Positions 1-6,535 of a DNA stretch of 9,363 bases are shown here, piece by piece. The notes under the pieces were generated by a model. That model searched no databases and was not told where the DNA came from. It saw nothing but the letters and a program-made list of their open reading frames with translations. Location of the stretch: contig CACXEL010000387.1 of NCBI GenBank assembly GCA_902766655.1, forward strand, positions 1 through 9,363. Direction: 5' to 3'. Positions within the stretch are counted from its first letter, which is position 1, and every line of letters starts with the position of its first letter. Position numbers and translations under genes: made by a program. The DNA comes from an uncultured Lachnospiraceae bacterium (lineage in GTDB: Bacteria; Bacillota; Clostridia; Lachnospirales; Lachnospiraceae).

Positions 1-3000
1 CGGGAGCAGGATTCCTTCTCCCATGGAGGCGCCTGTCCAGTCATAGGTCAGGTCACCGATCCCGGCGAGGTACTCCGTGACAGTCACATCCTTCAGCGTG
101 ACGTTGCCGGTGTTGGTCACGGAAAATGCATAACAGATGACATCCCCGGGGCGGGCATCCCGGATCACGGTGCCGTCCGACAGGGTCACAAGCGCCGGAG
201 CACTCTCCGATGCCGGATCCGTATATGAGACGCCTCCCTGATTGGAGTGATCCATGTCATCGATTTCCGCCTCATGGGCCAGGACAGCATTCTCCTGTCC
301 CGTCAGGGCGAAGGGTAAGCCGGAAAGCCTTCCCAAAAGGAAACGGGTAAGACCGTTCACTTCCGGAGCGGCCTCTGTCCCGCCATCCGCATCTTCCTCG
401 TTCCCGGCCGTCACCGCTTCGTTCCCGGAAGTGCCCTCGGCTTCCTCACCTGCCCAACTGCCGGTCACCCCGGACTGTCCGTCTCCCGCGGCACTGTACT
501 CATCGTCCGGCTGTGCAGTACCCTCGTTTCTTCCGCTGTCGGCCGTGCTGAGGGAAGAGGACCCGGCACCGTCTGCAGCTTCTGTTATGGTCTGGCTGTT
601 CTGAAACGACTCGTTCCCGGCTCCGTCCGCAGTTTCGGTTCCGGTCTGGCCGTTCTGAGACGCCTCGTTCCCGGCTCCGTCCGCAGCTTCGGTTCCGGTC
701 TGGCCGCTCTGAGACGCTTCATTCCCGAAGCCATCCTCAGCTTCAGCTTCCTTCTGGCCGCTATGAGACGACTCGTTCCCGGCTCCGTCCGCAGTTTCGG
801 TTCCGGTCTGGCCGTTCTGAGACGCCTCGTTCCCGGCTCCGTCTGCCGCTTCGGTTCCGGTCTGGCTGTTCTGAGATGACTCGTTTCCGGCTCCGTCCGC
901 AGTTTCGGTTCCGGTCTGGCCGTTCTGAGACATCTCGTTCCCGGCTTCAGATTCCTTATCGGCCTCCGCCGAACTCCTGCCATCCGTCTCCGCAGGTGTT
1001 CCGTCCGCCCTTCTCACGCCTGACACCGTCTTCACGAGGTCGATTCCCGGCGCCTCAGGGAGAACCACAGCCGCCTCATCCTCGTCCCTCACCACAGTGC
1101 CGTCAGGCGCCTCAGCCTCGACAGCCGCTGTATTCAGGAGCTCGCCCGCATCGATGTCCGCCTGGGTGAGCGTATAGGTGGCAGCGGCACGGACAGATTC
1201 TCCCGGCAGAAGCTGCCCGGTCCCATTGTTCTCCGGCCAGTTCACCTGGGGTCTCTCGATTCCCTTCAGGGCGTCCGTCAGTTCCGTGTGGGTAAGGGTG
1301 ACATTTCCCGTGTTTGTGATAAGGAAATCGAACCGCACACGGTCACCCGCCACAGCGCCGGTAAGGATCGGGTCCGGTGTCGTCTTGGTGAGACTGACGG
1401 CCGGTGAGCCGGTCAGAGTCGTCTTAGCCTCATCCTCTGCCATGACCTTTTCGCCGGACGGCGCTCTGCCGCTCACGACAGCCTTGTTCAGGACTTCTCC
1501 CGAATCGATATCCGCCTGGGTCAGGCTGTATACAGCCGTTCCACTGACGGATTCGCCCGGCTTAAGTCCCGTAAGCGGCCGCTCCCAGGTCAGGTCCCGG
1601 AGCGCATGGTCATCCGTAAAATCAAGATTCGTGAGCGAGACATCCCCGGTGTTGGACACAAGAAAGCTGTAGGTCAGAAGGTCACCCTCGGAGGGGGATG
1701 TGATTTCTGCCAGATCCACAGTCTTCTTCAGAGCAATGGCGGGAGATACCTCGATGACAGTCTCCGCTTTCGCTTCCGCCCGGACTGTCGTGCCGGCCGC
1801 ATCGGTGCCGTAGGCCGCCGCGGTGTTGGTCACGCCCTGGGCGTCTATGTCCGCCTGCGTCAGCGCGTATCGTGCTGTCGCGCTCACACGTTCACCAACG
1901 CTGAGGCATCCTTCGCCGGTGGCCTCGTCCGAGCTGCCGGCCCAGTCGAAGGCAAATCCGCTGACAGCCAGGTCATCTTCGATCCTGACGCCGGTCAGGG
2001 GCAGATTGCCGGTATTGACCACCGCAAAGGTGTAAGCCACCTCATCGCCCGCTTTGGCCCCCTTGATCCTTTCCTTGTCCACGAGCTTGGTCAGGGAAAT
2101 GGCCGGACTGGCGGGAACATCGGTCCGGACCGGCTCAGAGGAAGCGTCCACGCCGTTGATCAGGACATGGGCCGTATTCATTACCCTGACCACTGTCCCG
2201 CCGTCCTCCGTCCGCTCCAGCCGTCCGCCGGCAAAGGTATCCCGGTACAGATCTGCATGAATAATGAAACGCCTCTCGCCCTGGACTTCGGCAGCATTCT
2301 TCGCGGTGAAGGTGATGGCCGGGCCGTCCGATGTGACGGTCCATTCCTCGGTGGTGTCTTCATTTTCGCCGTTCAGGACCTGCCAGCGTGCAGTCAGGGG
2401 ATCCAGGGCAGGATCCAGCGTGTCCGTGACCACAATGCTGCCGGCAGCATTGGTAGGCACGACATAGGGGAATGTCTGGGAGATGGTATAGGTCAGCTCC
2501 TCGCCCGGCTCGGCCATCGCCTTGTCCACAGCCTTCTCCGGGTCTTTCCGGTAAGGATACTCGGTGGCATTGGTGGCACTGATGAGAAGACTCGCGCAAC
2601 AGCTGCCGGCCCAGGAGAAGCTCCCCTCAAGGCCATGAATAAAGGCCACGAGTCCGGACGTGTAGATTCCGGCCGCGCTGCTGGTGACAGCCGTGGCCCT
2701 GAAGGTCGAGGCATCCCCGGAGATATTCAGGATACAGTCCTCCTGCACCAGCACCTTGTCTCCAAAGCCGCTTCCCAGACCGATCGTCTCCGTATACGGC
2801 CCGTTGTAGTTCTTTCCGACGGAAAAATCCGTATAATCCGGCCTGTCAACGTCGAAAAACTTCATCATAATGACCGGATTCCCGGAAAATTCCTCCCGGG
2901 GAATCATTTTCAGCGTAAAGTCCGCCGCGACCCCGGGATAACCGCCCGCCAGGTCCTTCCTTTCCGCCTGGATATCGTTCACCATGTCAGCGGCAGCAAT

Positions 3001-3474
3001 CGCCGAGGCATTCACGTTGCCATTATCGCCGAGTCTCATGAATTCCAGGTGCTGGTAGCCGGTCTGGTCCTCCTTGCAGTACACCTTGAGAGAGTTCAGG
3101 GTGATCTCCAGGTCAAAGGTCTTTCCGTCCGATGTATAGCCTGCATTCTCATACCGGACCGTGACCGGATTACGGAACCTGTGGGTGCCGGACTGTCTGA
3201 CAGTACCGACCGGGAGGCAGAAGCAGGTTGCTCCGGCCGCAGCGCTGATTACCTCCACTCCATCCGCAACGGTGTAGCTGAAGTTGGACAGGTCCGTGAT
3301 ATAGGCACCGGACTGAAGCTCGGACTCCGTCACGAAGAGTCTCTTGATACTGTCGACCCGGACAAGCTGTCGGCCGGCCGCCAGCACCTCCGGAATATCA
3401 TATGAAAATGAAAGCACCGCGCACAGAAGCAAGGCCAGCGCTCTCCTGATGGTCTTCATTATATCTCTCTTCAT
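1..3474 (-). CDS. Large secreted adhesin-like surface protein with isopeptide-type domain and DUF11/DUF7507-like repeats (3' end off window)
   Basis: The frame is open for 1158 codons to the left edge, so the C-terminus and any sorting motif are not visible. The start at 3474 follows AAGGAG with an 8-nt gap; an in-frame ATG at 3459 has a poorer site. Residues 1-33 form a signal peptide (basic MKRDIMKTIRR, hydrophobic ALALLLCAVLSF, cleavage near VLAA). Residues 35-300 are an unrecognised beta-rich region with a Cys pair at 292-293. Residues about 310-450 resemble fimbrial isopeptide D2 domains: Lys314 or Lys318 precede GEELTYTI and Asn433 lies in MNTAHV, so an intramolecular Lys-Asn bond is plausible. 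Three Ig-like repeats of 110-120 residues begin at 456 (SPAISLTK), 577 (SPAIALKK) and 690 (SPAVSLTK), each with NTG and LTQADID motifs. A fourth begins at 808 but is split by a long Q/N/E/T/G-rich insertion before RPGDVICYAF and NTGNVTL reappear near 1108-1125. Probably a cell-surface or pilus-like adhesin; the ligand is unknown. Confidence 0.88.
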   Translation of the reverse strand, partial: MKRDIMKTIRRALALLLCAVLSFSYDIPEVLAAGRQLVRVDSIKRLFVTESELQSGAYITDLSNFSYTVADGVEVISAAAGATCFCLPVGTVRQSGTHRFRNPVTVRYENAGYTSDGKTFDLEITLNSLKVYCKEDQTGYQHLEFMRLGDNGNVNASAIAAADMVNDIQAERKDLAGGYPGVAADFTLKMIPREEFSGNPVIMMKFFDVDRPDYTDFSVGKNYNGPYTETIGLGSGFGDKVLVQEDCILNISGDASTFRATAVTSSAAGIYTSGLVAFIHGLEGSFSWAGSCCASLLISATNATEYPYRKDPEKAVDKAMAEPGEELTYTISQTFPYVVPTNAAGSIVVTDTLDPALDPLTARWQVLNGENEDTTEEWTVTSDGPAITFTAKNAAEVQGERRFIIHADLYRDTFAGGRLERTEDGGTVVRVMNTAHVLINGVDASSEPVRTDVPASPAISLTKLVDKERIKGAKAGDEVAYTFAVVNTGNLPLTGVRIEDDLAVSGFAFDWAGSSDEATGEGCLSVGERVSATARYALTQADIDAQGVTNTAAAYGTDAAGTTVRAEAKAETVIEVSPAIALKKTVDLAEITSPSEGDLLTYSFLVSNTGDVSLTNLDFTDDHALRDLTWERPLTGLKPGESVSGTAVYSLTQADIDSGEVLNKAVVSGRAPSGEKVMAEDEAKTTLTGSPAVSLTKTTPDPILTGAVAGDRVRFDFLITNTGNVTLTHTELTDALKGIERPQVNWPENNGTGQLLPGESVRAAATYTLTQADIDAGELLNTAAVEAEAPDGTVVRDEDEAAVVLPEAPGIDLVKTVSGVRRADGTPAETDGRSSAEADKESEAGNEMSQNGQTGTETADGAGNESSQNSQTGTEAADGAGNEASQNGQTGTETADGAGNESSHSGQKEAEAEDGFGNEASQSGQTGTEAADGAGNEASQNGQTGTETADGAGNESFQNSQTITEAADGAGSSSLSTADSGRNEGTAQPDDEYSAAGDGQSGVTGSWAGEEAEGTSGNEAVTAGNEEDADGGTEAAPEVNGLTRFLLGRLSGLPFALTGQENAVLAHEAEIDDMDHSNQGGVSYTDPASESAPALVTLSDGTVIRDARPGDVICYAFSVTNTGNVTLKDVTVTEYLAGIGDLTYDWTGASMGEGILLP
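553..930 (-). repeat. Seven tandem 54-nt (18-codon) repeats within the adhesin gene
   Basis: Seven units start at 930, 876, 822, 768, 714, 660 and 606 on the minus strand, exactly 54 nt apart. Each encodes a variant of SQNGQTGTETADGAGNES (residues about 849-974 of the adhesin). The third and sixth units are identical over all 54 nt, and the first differs from them at two bases. The fourth unit (SHSGQKEAEAEDGFGNEA) and the last are degenerate. The tail of a further partial unit, EAGNEM, precedes the first. The multiple-of-three period keeps the frame open, so copy number could change without breaking the protein. The encoded stretch is acidic, lacks hydrophobic residues and is probably a flexible stalk or spacer. 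Confidence 0.95.
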
Positions 3475-3490
3475 TTTCTTTTCTCCTTCC

Positions 3491-4381
3491 TCACATCATG
3501 ACAAGGTTCCTGCCGCGCACATACGTGTACACGTGATTGGACAGGACCTCCTGGGGCGGGACCTGGGTAGCGTTGATCTCCATGACCATCTCAGAAAGCT
3601 CCTCGTGCCCGAACCGCTCCGTCGTCGCGATCAGGATCAGCTCATGGATGCTGCTGGGAATGATATAGAGGTCGGAGGCCAGGCTGTCCGCAAGTGCCCG
3701 GAAGCTGTCCGGGTAAGCGATGACCGCGGCGCCGAAGACCCGGTCATCATTTCCGGCTATATACATGGGCAGATCCTCCTCGGCTGGCAGGCCGGCCATG
3801 CACTGGCCTTCCGCCAGGCTGATGAGCGCGCTGGTCATGGACTCGATCCGGGCAGGCTTTACCCTGGGTGTGTTGGCCAGGGCACTCCTGAACAGAGTCT
3901 CCTCGCTGAGCCCCAGTCGCTGTGCCTCCCGGCTGCGCAGGATCACCGTGGCCTTACCGATCGCCGGATCCTCCACCTCCAGATAATAGATGATCGCCAG
4001 ATCCAGCAGGCGCCTGTAGGGCACCTCCTTCAGGAATTCCTCGTTCATGTCATAGTTGATCACGCGGAAAAGGACCCTGTCGCATACAGCGTCCGGATCC
4101 TGGAAGATTTCCGTGTCAATGGGCCTTCGGATCTGTTTGCGAAAATTCTCCGCCAGGATCAGGTGGGTCAGTTCCTCCACCGTCCGGCCTTTTAGATAGA
4201 GCTGGTAATAGCGTTCCAGGTAGATGGACGGGGCGATATTATTGTCCTCGTCCATGACCGATACCGCCCATAGGGTAATCCCGTTATTCTTGTGTACGGT
4301 AAAAAGGCGCACACTTCCCCTGACCCCCACCGCCTCTTTAAGGCAGATGAGGATCTCGTCTTTGAACTGGTTGTAATTCAT
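3491..4381 (-). CDS. DUF5688 family protein
   Basis: This 296-residue protein has no signal peptide or membrane segment, so it is probably cytoplasmic. It resembles DUF5688 proteins by the order of its motifs: KNNGITLWAVSV (31-42), PSIYLERYYQLYLKG (51-65), RLLDLAIIYYLEV (124-136), GAAVIAYPDSFRALAD (217-232), IIPSSIHELILI (240-251), and a C-terminal MVMEINATQVPP (265-276) followed by EVLSNHVYTY (278-287). The family has no established biochemical function that I know of, and I assign none. The start follows AAGGGA by about 11 nt. The stop is 16 nt before the adhesin start, with the adhesin's ribosome site in between, so the two are likely co-transcribed. Upstream, the efp terminator separates it from efp, so a promoter between 4382 and 4655 is expected. 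Confidence 0.85.
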   Translation of the reverse strand: MNYNQFKDEILICLKEAVGVRGSVRLFTVHKNNGITLWAVSVMDEDNNIAPSIYLERYYQLYLKGRTVEELTHLILAENFRKQIRRPIDTEIFQDPDAVCDRVLFRVINYDMNEEFLKEVPYRRLLDLAIIYYLEVEDPAIGKATVILRSREAQRLGLSEETLFRSALANTPRVKPARIESMTSALISLAEGQCMAGLPAEEDLPMYIAGNDDRVFGAAVIAYPDSFRALADSLASDLYIIPSSIHELILIATTERFGHEELSEMVMEINATQVPPQEVLSNHVYTYVRGRNLVMM

Positions 4382-4655
4382 GGAATAGTTTCCCTTCTCT
4401 GAAGTGTCAGCTGCCCGGGGGCTCCCCGTCGGGAAAAGCCTTCCGCGGGCGCGCCGGTCCGGCCGCCTTCCGTTCAGGCGGTCCCCGGCAGATAATATGA
4501 AGGGATGTGACGTGGTGGAAAAACAGGAGGATGGGTATTAACCCAGATCAAGGAAGGTCCGCGAACAGCCGTCAAGGCCGGTCAGGCTGGCAGACCGGAT
4601 TGCTGCCCTCGCGGGAAATAAAAGAAAACACTGAAATAATAGCAGAAAATTAAGA
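4382..4655. other. Intergenic region between efp terminator and the DUF5688 gene
   Basis: No convincing gene lies here. On the minus strand a TATTAT hexamer (4492-4497) could be a -10 box for the DUF5688-adhesin transcript, but the hexamer 17 nt upstream (TTCCAC) is a poor -35, so this is only a candidate. A small dyad, TGGGT-ATTA-ACCCA (4532-4545), lies about 35 bp upstream of it. Further toward the gene, a GC-rich stretch (about 4430-4490) can form short hairpins, including CCGCCT/AGGCGG in the leader. Confidence 0.35.
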
Positions 4656-4680
4656 AACCCTCCCGCACTGCGGGAGGGTT
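4644..4680 (-). terminator. Rho-independent terminator of efp
   Basis: A perfect 11-bp inverted repeat (AACCCTCCCGC at 4670-4680 reading minus, GCGGGAGGGTT at 4656-4666) closes a 3-nt loop. On the minus strand it is followed by TTCTTAATTTTC. It begins 5 nt past the efp stop codon, which is ideal placement for ending the efp transcript. The opposite strand has no comparable T-run. Confidence 0.93.
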
Positions 4681-4685
4681 GGGAT

Positions 4686-5243
4686 TTATGCTCTGGAGAG
4701 ATACTCGCCTGTTCTGGTATCGATCTTGATCACATCGCCGATGTTGACGAAGAGCGGTACGGAGACGGTGGCGCCGGTCTCGACGGTGGCGGGCTTGCTG
4801 GCGCCCTGGGCTGTGTTGCCGGCAAAACCGGGCTCTGTGTCGGTGACCTCAAGCTCAACAAAGAGAGGCGGCTCGATGGCGAATACGTTGCCGTTGTAGG
4901 AGACGAACTTGACGACCTCGTTCTCCTTGACATACTTCATGGAGTCTCCGATGGTCTCAGCGTTCAGCATGACCTGCTCGAAGTTCTCCGGATCCATGAA
5001 ATACCACAGATCTCCGTCATTGTAGAGATACTGCTGGTCCTTGCGGTCGATCCTGGCAGCCGGGAACTTTTCTGTCGGACGGAAGGAGCGCTCGACGACA
5101 CCGCCGTTGATGACGTTCTTCATCTTGGTGCGGACGAAAGCGGCACCCTTGCCGGGCTTTACATGCTGGAATTCAACGATCTGCATAACGTTGCCGTCGA
5201 TCTCAAGTGTTAAACCGTTTTTAAAATCACCTGCAGAAATCAT
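4686..5243 (-). CDS. efp: Translation elongation factor P
   Basis: EF-P binds the ribosome between the P and E sites and stimulates peptide bond formation when polyproline stretches stall. The 185-residue length is typical. The N-terminal KOW-like domain (about 1-63) carries the loop [10 protein letters not shown] with Lys32 at the tip; in Bacillus EF-P this lysine bears a 5-aminopentanol modification, and a modified lysine occupies the same place in other bacteria. An OB domain follows (about 65-128, [19 protein letters not shown] onwards). The C-terminal OB domain ends with the family signature [17 protein letters not shown]. The start follows AGGAGG with a 7-nt gap. It has a promoter and long leader of its own and ends at a strong terminator, so it can be expressed independently of aroD upstream. 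Identification is secure. Confidence 0.98.
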   Translation of the reverse strand: MISAGDFKNGLTLEIDGNVMQIVEFQHVKPGKGAAFVRTKMKNVINGGVVERSFRPTEKFPAARIDRKDQQYLYNDGDLWYFMDPENFEQVMLNAETIGDSMKYVKENEVVKFVSYNGNVFAIEPPLFVELEVTDTEPGFAGNTAQGASKPATVETGATVSVPLFVNIGDVIKIDTRTGEYLSRA

Positions 5244-5415
5244 AAGTAGTCCTCCTCTTTATTATAGCCCGCTGCGTCGGCTACTTACGATCGCACGGGA
5301 AAATTCCCAACCTGTCAGTGGCACAGCACCCGGGGAAATCTGTTTAGACTATGGATCCATCCGGTCAGAAGCCTTCGCGAAGGCTCTCTTAACAGACTGC
5401 CCGAACAAATCACGC
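5244..5415 (-). promoter_or_regulatory. Long, potentially structured 5' leader of efp
   Basis: From the inferred start near 5415 to the efp ATG the leader is about 170 nt. Visible pairings on the minus strand are: an outer helix CGGG plus TCTGTT (5391-5403) with AACAGA plus CCCG (5331-5344); inside it a perfect 16-nt palindrome AGCCTTCGCGAAGGCT (5370-5385) and the palindrome ATGGATCCAT (5351-5360); then CTGT/ACAG around GCCACTG, a GGGA/TCCC hairpin, and a TAGCC/GGCTA hairpin beside the ribosome site. I do not recognise it as a known riboswitch class. No terminator-like T-run is visible, so any control would more likely act on translation. Pairing is by eye and unscored. Confidence 0.4.
5251..5256 (-). 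promoter_or_regulatory. Strong ribosome binding site of efp with adjacent TATAAT
   Basis: AGGAGG lies 7 nt before the efp ATG, fitting a highly translated factor. A perfect TATAAT (5261-5266) lies directly upstream, but no good -35 is present at 16-18 nt, so it may not be a promoter. The same bases take part in a possible TAGCC/GGCTA hairpin (5265-5269 with 5279-5283) that would stand 8 nt from the ribosome site. Confidence 0.7.
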
Positions 5416-5421
5416 ATAAGT

Positions 5422-5450
5422 ATTTTACTATGAACGGTGCCCGAGTTCAA
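5422..5450 (-). promoter_or_regulatory. Sigma-A-type promoter for efp
   Basis: On the minus strand TTGAAC (5445-5450) is separated by exactly 17 nt from TAAAAT (5422-5427). This matches the vegetative consensus at 4 of 6 and 5 of 6 positions. The predicted transcript starts near 5415. An inverted repeat GTGCCC/GGGCAC (5437-5442 and 5460-5465) brackets the -35 box and could be an operator. Confidence 0.6.
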
Positions 5451-5597
5451 GCAAAAATAGGGCACGTGGGTGGCTTTCTTGAAAAAACATGGCATTATGA
5501 GACTGTCCGGCCGTGACCTCTCCGCCGGACGTAATCCCAGCGCCGCAACAGTCTTGCGCCGGAAACACCTGCTGGTCCGGCAGATGCCTTCGCCCAC

Positions 5598-6365
5598 TCA
5601 GCGCACTGCCTCCGCGGCCAGGCGTCGATGCTCCTCCGCGAGCAGCTGCCGCATGGTCCCCGCGTCGATCTGACCTGGCGCGCTCGCTTTCCCGCTCACT
5701 GAGGCGAAGGTGAGGGCGCTCCCCCAGCGTTCCCCTTCTACCCGGGTCCGCCTGCCCGGCGCTCCCATCCCAATCAGGATGACCGGGATCTGAAGCAGTC
5801 CGGCAGCCTCGCGCGTGAGGGACAGGATCCTTTCAACATCCTCCCCGCTTTCAGGCATAAAAGCGCCCTTGGCGACGTCGCCGCCCAGCTCCTCCATGGC
5901 CTTCAGGTCCCGCAAAATGCGTCCGTTCTCCGGTGTTCTGCCGAAATCATGCTCCGAAAGGACCACCGGTATACCGGCCGCATGCGCCTTCTCCACCAGC
6001 GCCGGGACATTCCCGCAGGCAAGCTCCACGTCGATCAGATCGATCTTCCCGCTGTCTATGGCTTTGATAAGTATGGACTGATAGAGGTCTGCAGAGCAGT
6101 CAAGCACCCCGCCCTCACGGGCTGTGCGAAGGGTAAAGAGAACGGGAACATCCACCGCCTCCCTGATATCTCCCAGGAGGGCCGAGAGGGCCTGCCCGTC
6201 GCAGACGCCCTCGAAATGATCTGCTCTGAACTCGATCAGATCGGCGCAGGCAGAAGCTGCGGCCGCTGCCCGGACCGCCTCCGCAGCCGTCTTCTCCGTG
6301 ACAGGAACAGCGATCTTGGGAATGCCCTCCCCAAGGACCACAGATTTCACGCTCACCGTTCTCAT
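5598..6365 (-). CDS. aroD: Type I 3-dehydroquinate dehydratase
   Basis: The enzyme dehydrates 3-dehydroquinate to 3-dehydroshikimate through a Schiff base (shikimate pathway, cytoplasm). The start at 6365 gives MRTVSVKSVVLGEGIPKIAV, matching the usual N-terminus, and follows AAGGTG by 8 nt; the protein is 255 residues, the family norm. A TTG-started extension back to 6539 is low in complexity and not homologous. Active-site residues inferred from the Salmonella enzyme are all present: Glu45 and Arg47 in IEFRADH, Arg80 and Glu84 in FTLRTAREGG, His139 in LSEHDF, Schiff-base Lys166 in GGDVAKGAFMPES, Arg208, and Ser228/Gln232 in SAPGQI. It lies 170 nt downstream of the shikimate kinase-like gene. 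No clear terminator follows it before the efp promoter. Confidence 0.96.
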   Translation of the reverse strand: MRTVSVKSVVLGEGIPKIAVPVTEKTAAEAVRAAAAASACADLIEFRADHFEGVCDGQALSALLGDIREAVDVPVLFTLRTAREGGVLDCSADLYQSILIKAIDSGKIDLIDVELACGNVPALVEKAHAAGIPVVLSEHDFGRTPENGRILRDLKAMEELGGDVAKGAFMPESGEDVERILSLTREAAGLLQIPVILIGMGAPGRRTRVEGERWGSALTFASVSGKASAPGQIDAGTMRQLLAEEHRRLAAEAVR

Positions 6366-6420
6366 GCTTGTGACACCTTTTCCTCTCATGCTCCGGGGCA
6401 GTACTCCATACAGGTCCCGG

Positions 6421-6458
6421 AAAACAAGAACAGCCGCCGGAACCATGCCGAACGGCTG
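6421..6458 (-). terminator. Possible weak terminator or attenuator between aroK-like gene and aroD
   Basis: On the minus strand CAGCCG (6453-6458) can pair with CGGCTG (6431-6436) around a 16-nt loop, followed by TTCTTGTTTT (6421-6430). The stem is short and the loop long, so it may only partly reduce readthrough into aroD. The rest of the 170-nt gap shows no good promoter. Confidence 0.25.
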
Positions 6459-6535
6459 CCATACTCTCACTTGAATTGGTTGACTGCCCGCATACTGCAG
6501 GGACAGACATGCTGAAACCGGGGTGCAGCGGCCAT

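Noticed and set aside
553..930. CRISPR-like appearance of regular repeats
   Set aside because: The units are contiguous, 54 nt, in frame within a coding region and have no unique spacers.
585..983. Arg-rich 132-codon minus-strand frame across the tandem repeats
   Set aside because: It is the shifted reading of the 54-nt array; its repetition follows from the DNA repeat and the adhesin frame is open throughout.
1606..3405. A 599-codon open frame on the plus strand, antisense to the adhesin gene
   Set aside because: The minus-strand frame carries a signal peptide and repeated Ig-like domains. The plus-strand frame has no recognisable domain and stays open because of GC-rich codon use in the real gene.
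3418..3424. Lipoprotein signal at the LLLC of the adhesin signal peptide
   Set aside because: The residue before the cysteine is Leu rather than Gly/Ala/Ser, and the signal peptide continues to a conventional cleavage site.
3344..4195. A 283-codon plus-strand frame opposite the DUF5688 gene
   Set aside because: Antisense shadow of a recognisable protein family, with no plausible domain of its own.
5284..5345. Resemblance of the efp leader to a cobalamin riboswitch (GCCACTG and CGTAAG on the minus strand)
   Set aside because: The essential B12-box sequence and overall order of conserved blocks are absent, and efp is not a cobalamin-related gene; the match is short and probably chance.
5349..5597. 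An 82-codon minus-strand frame between aroD and efp
   Set aside because: No ribosome site, no recognisable domain, and it runs across the efp promoter; only its last 22 codons fall inside the predicted efp transcript.
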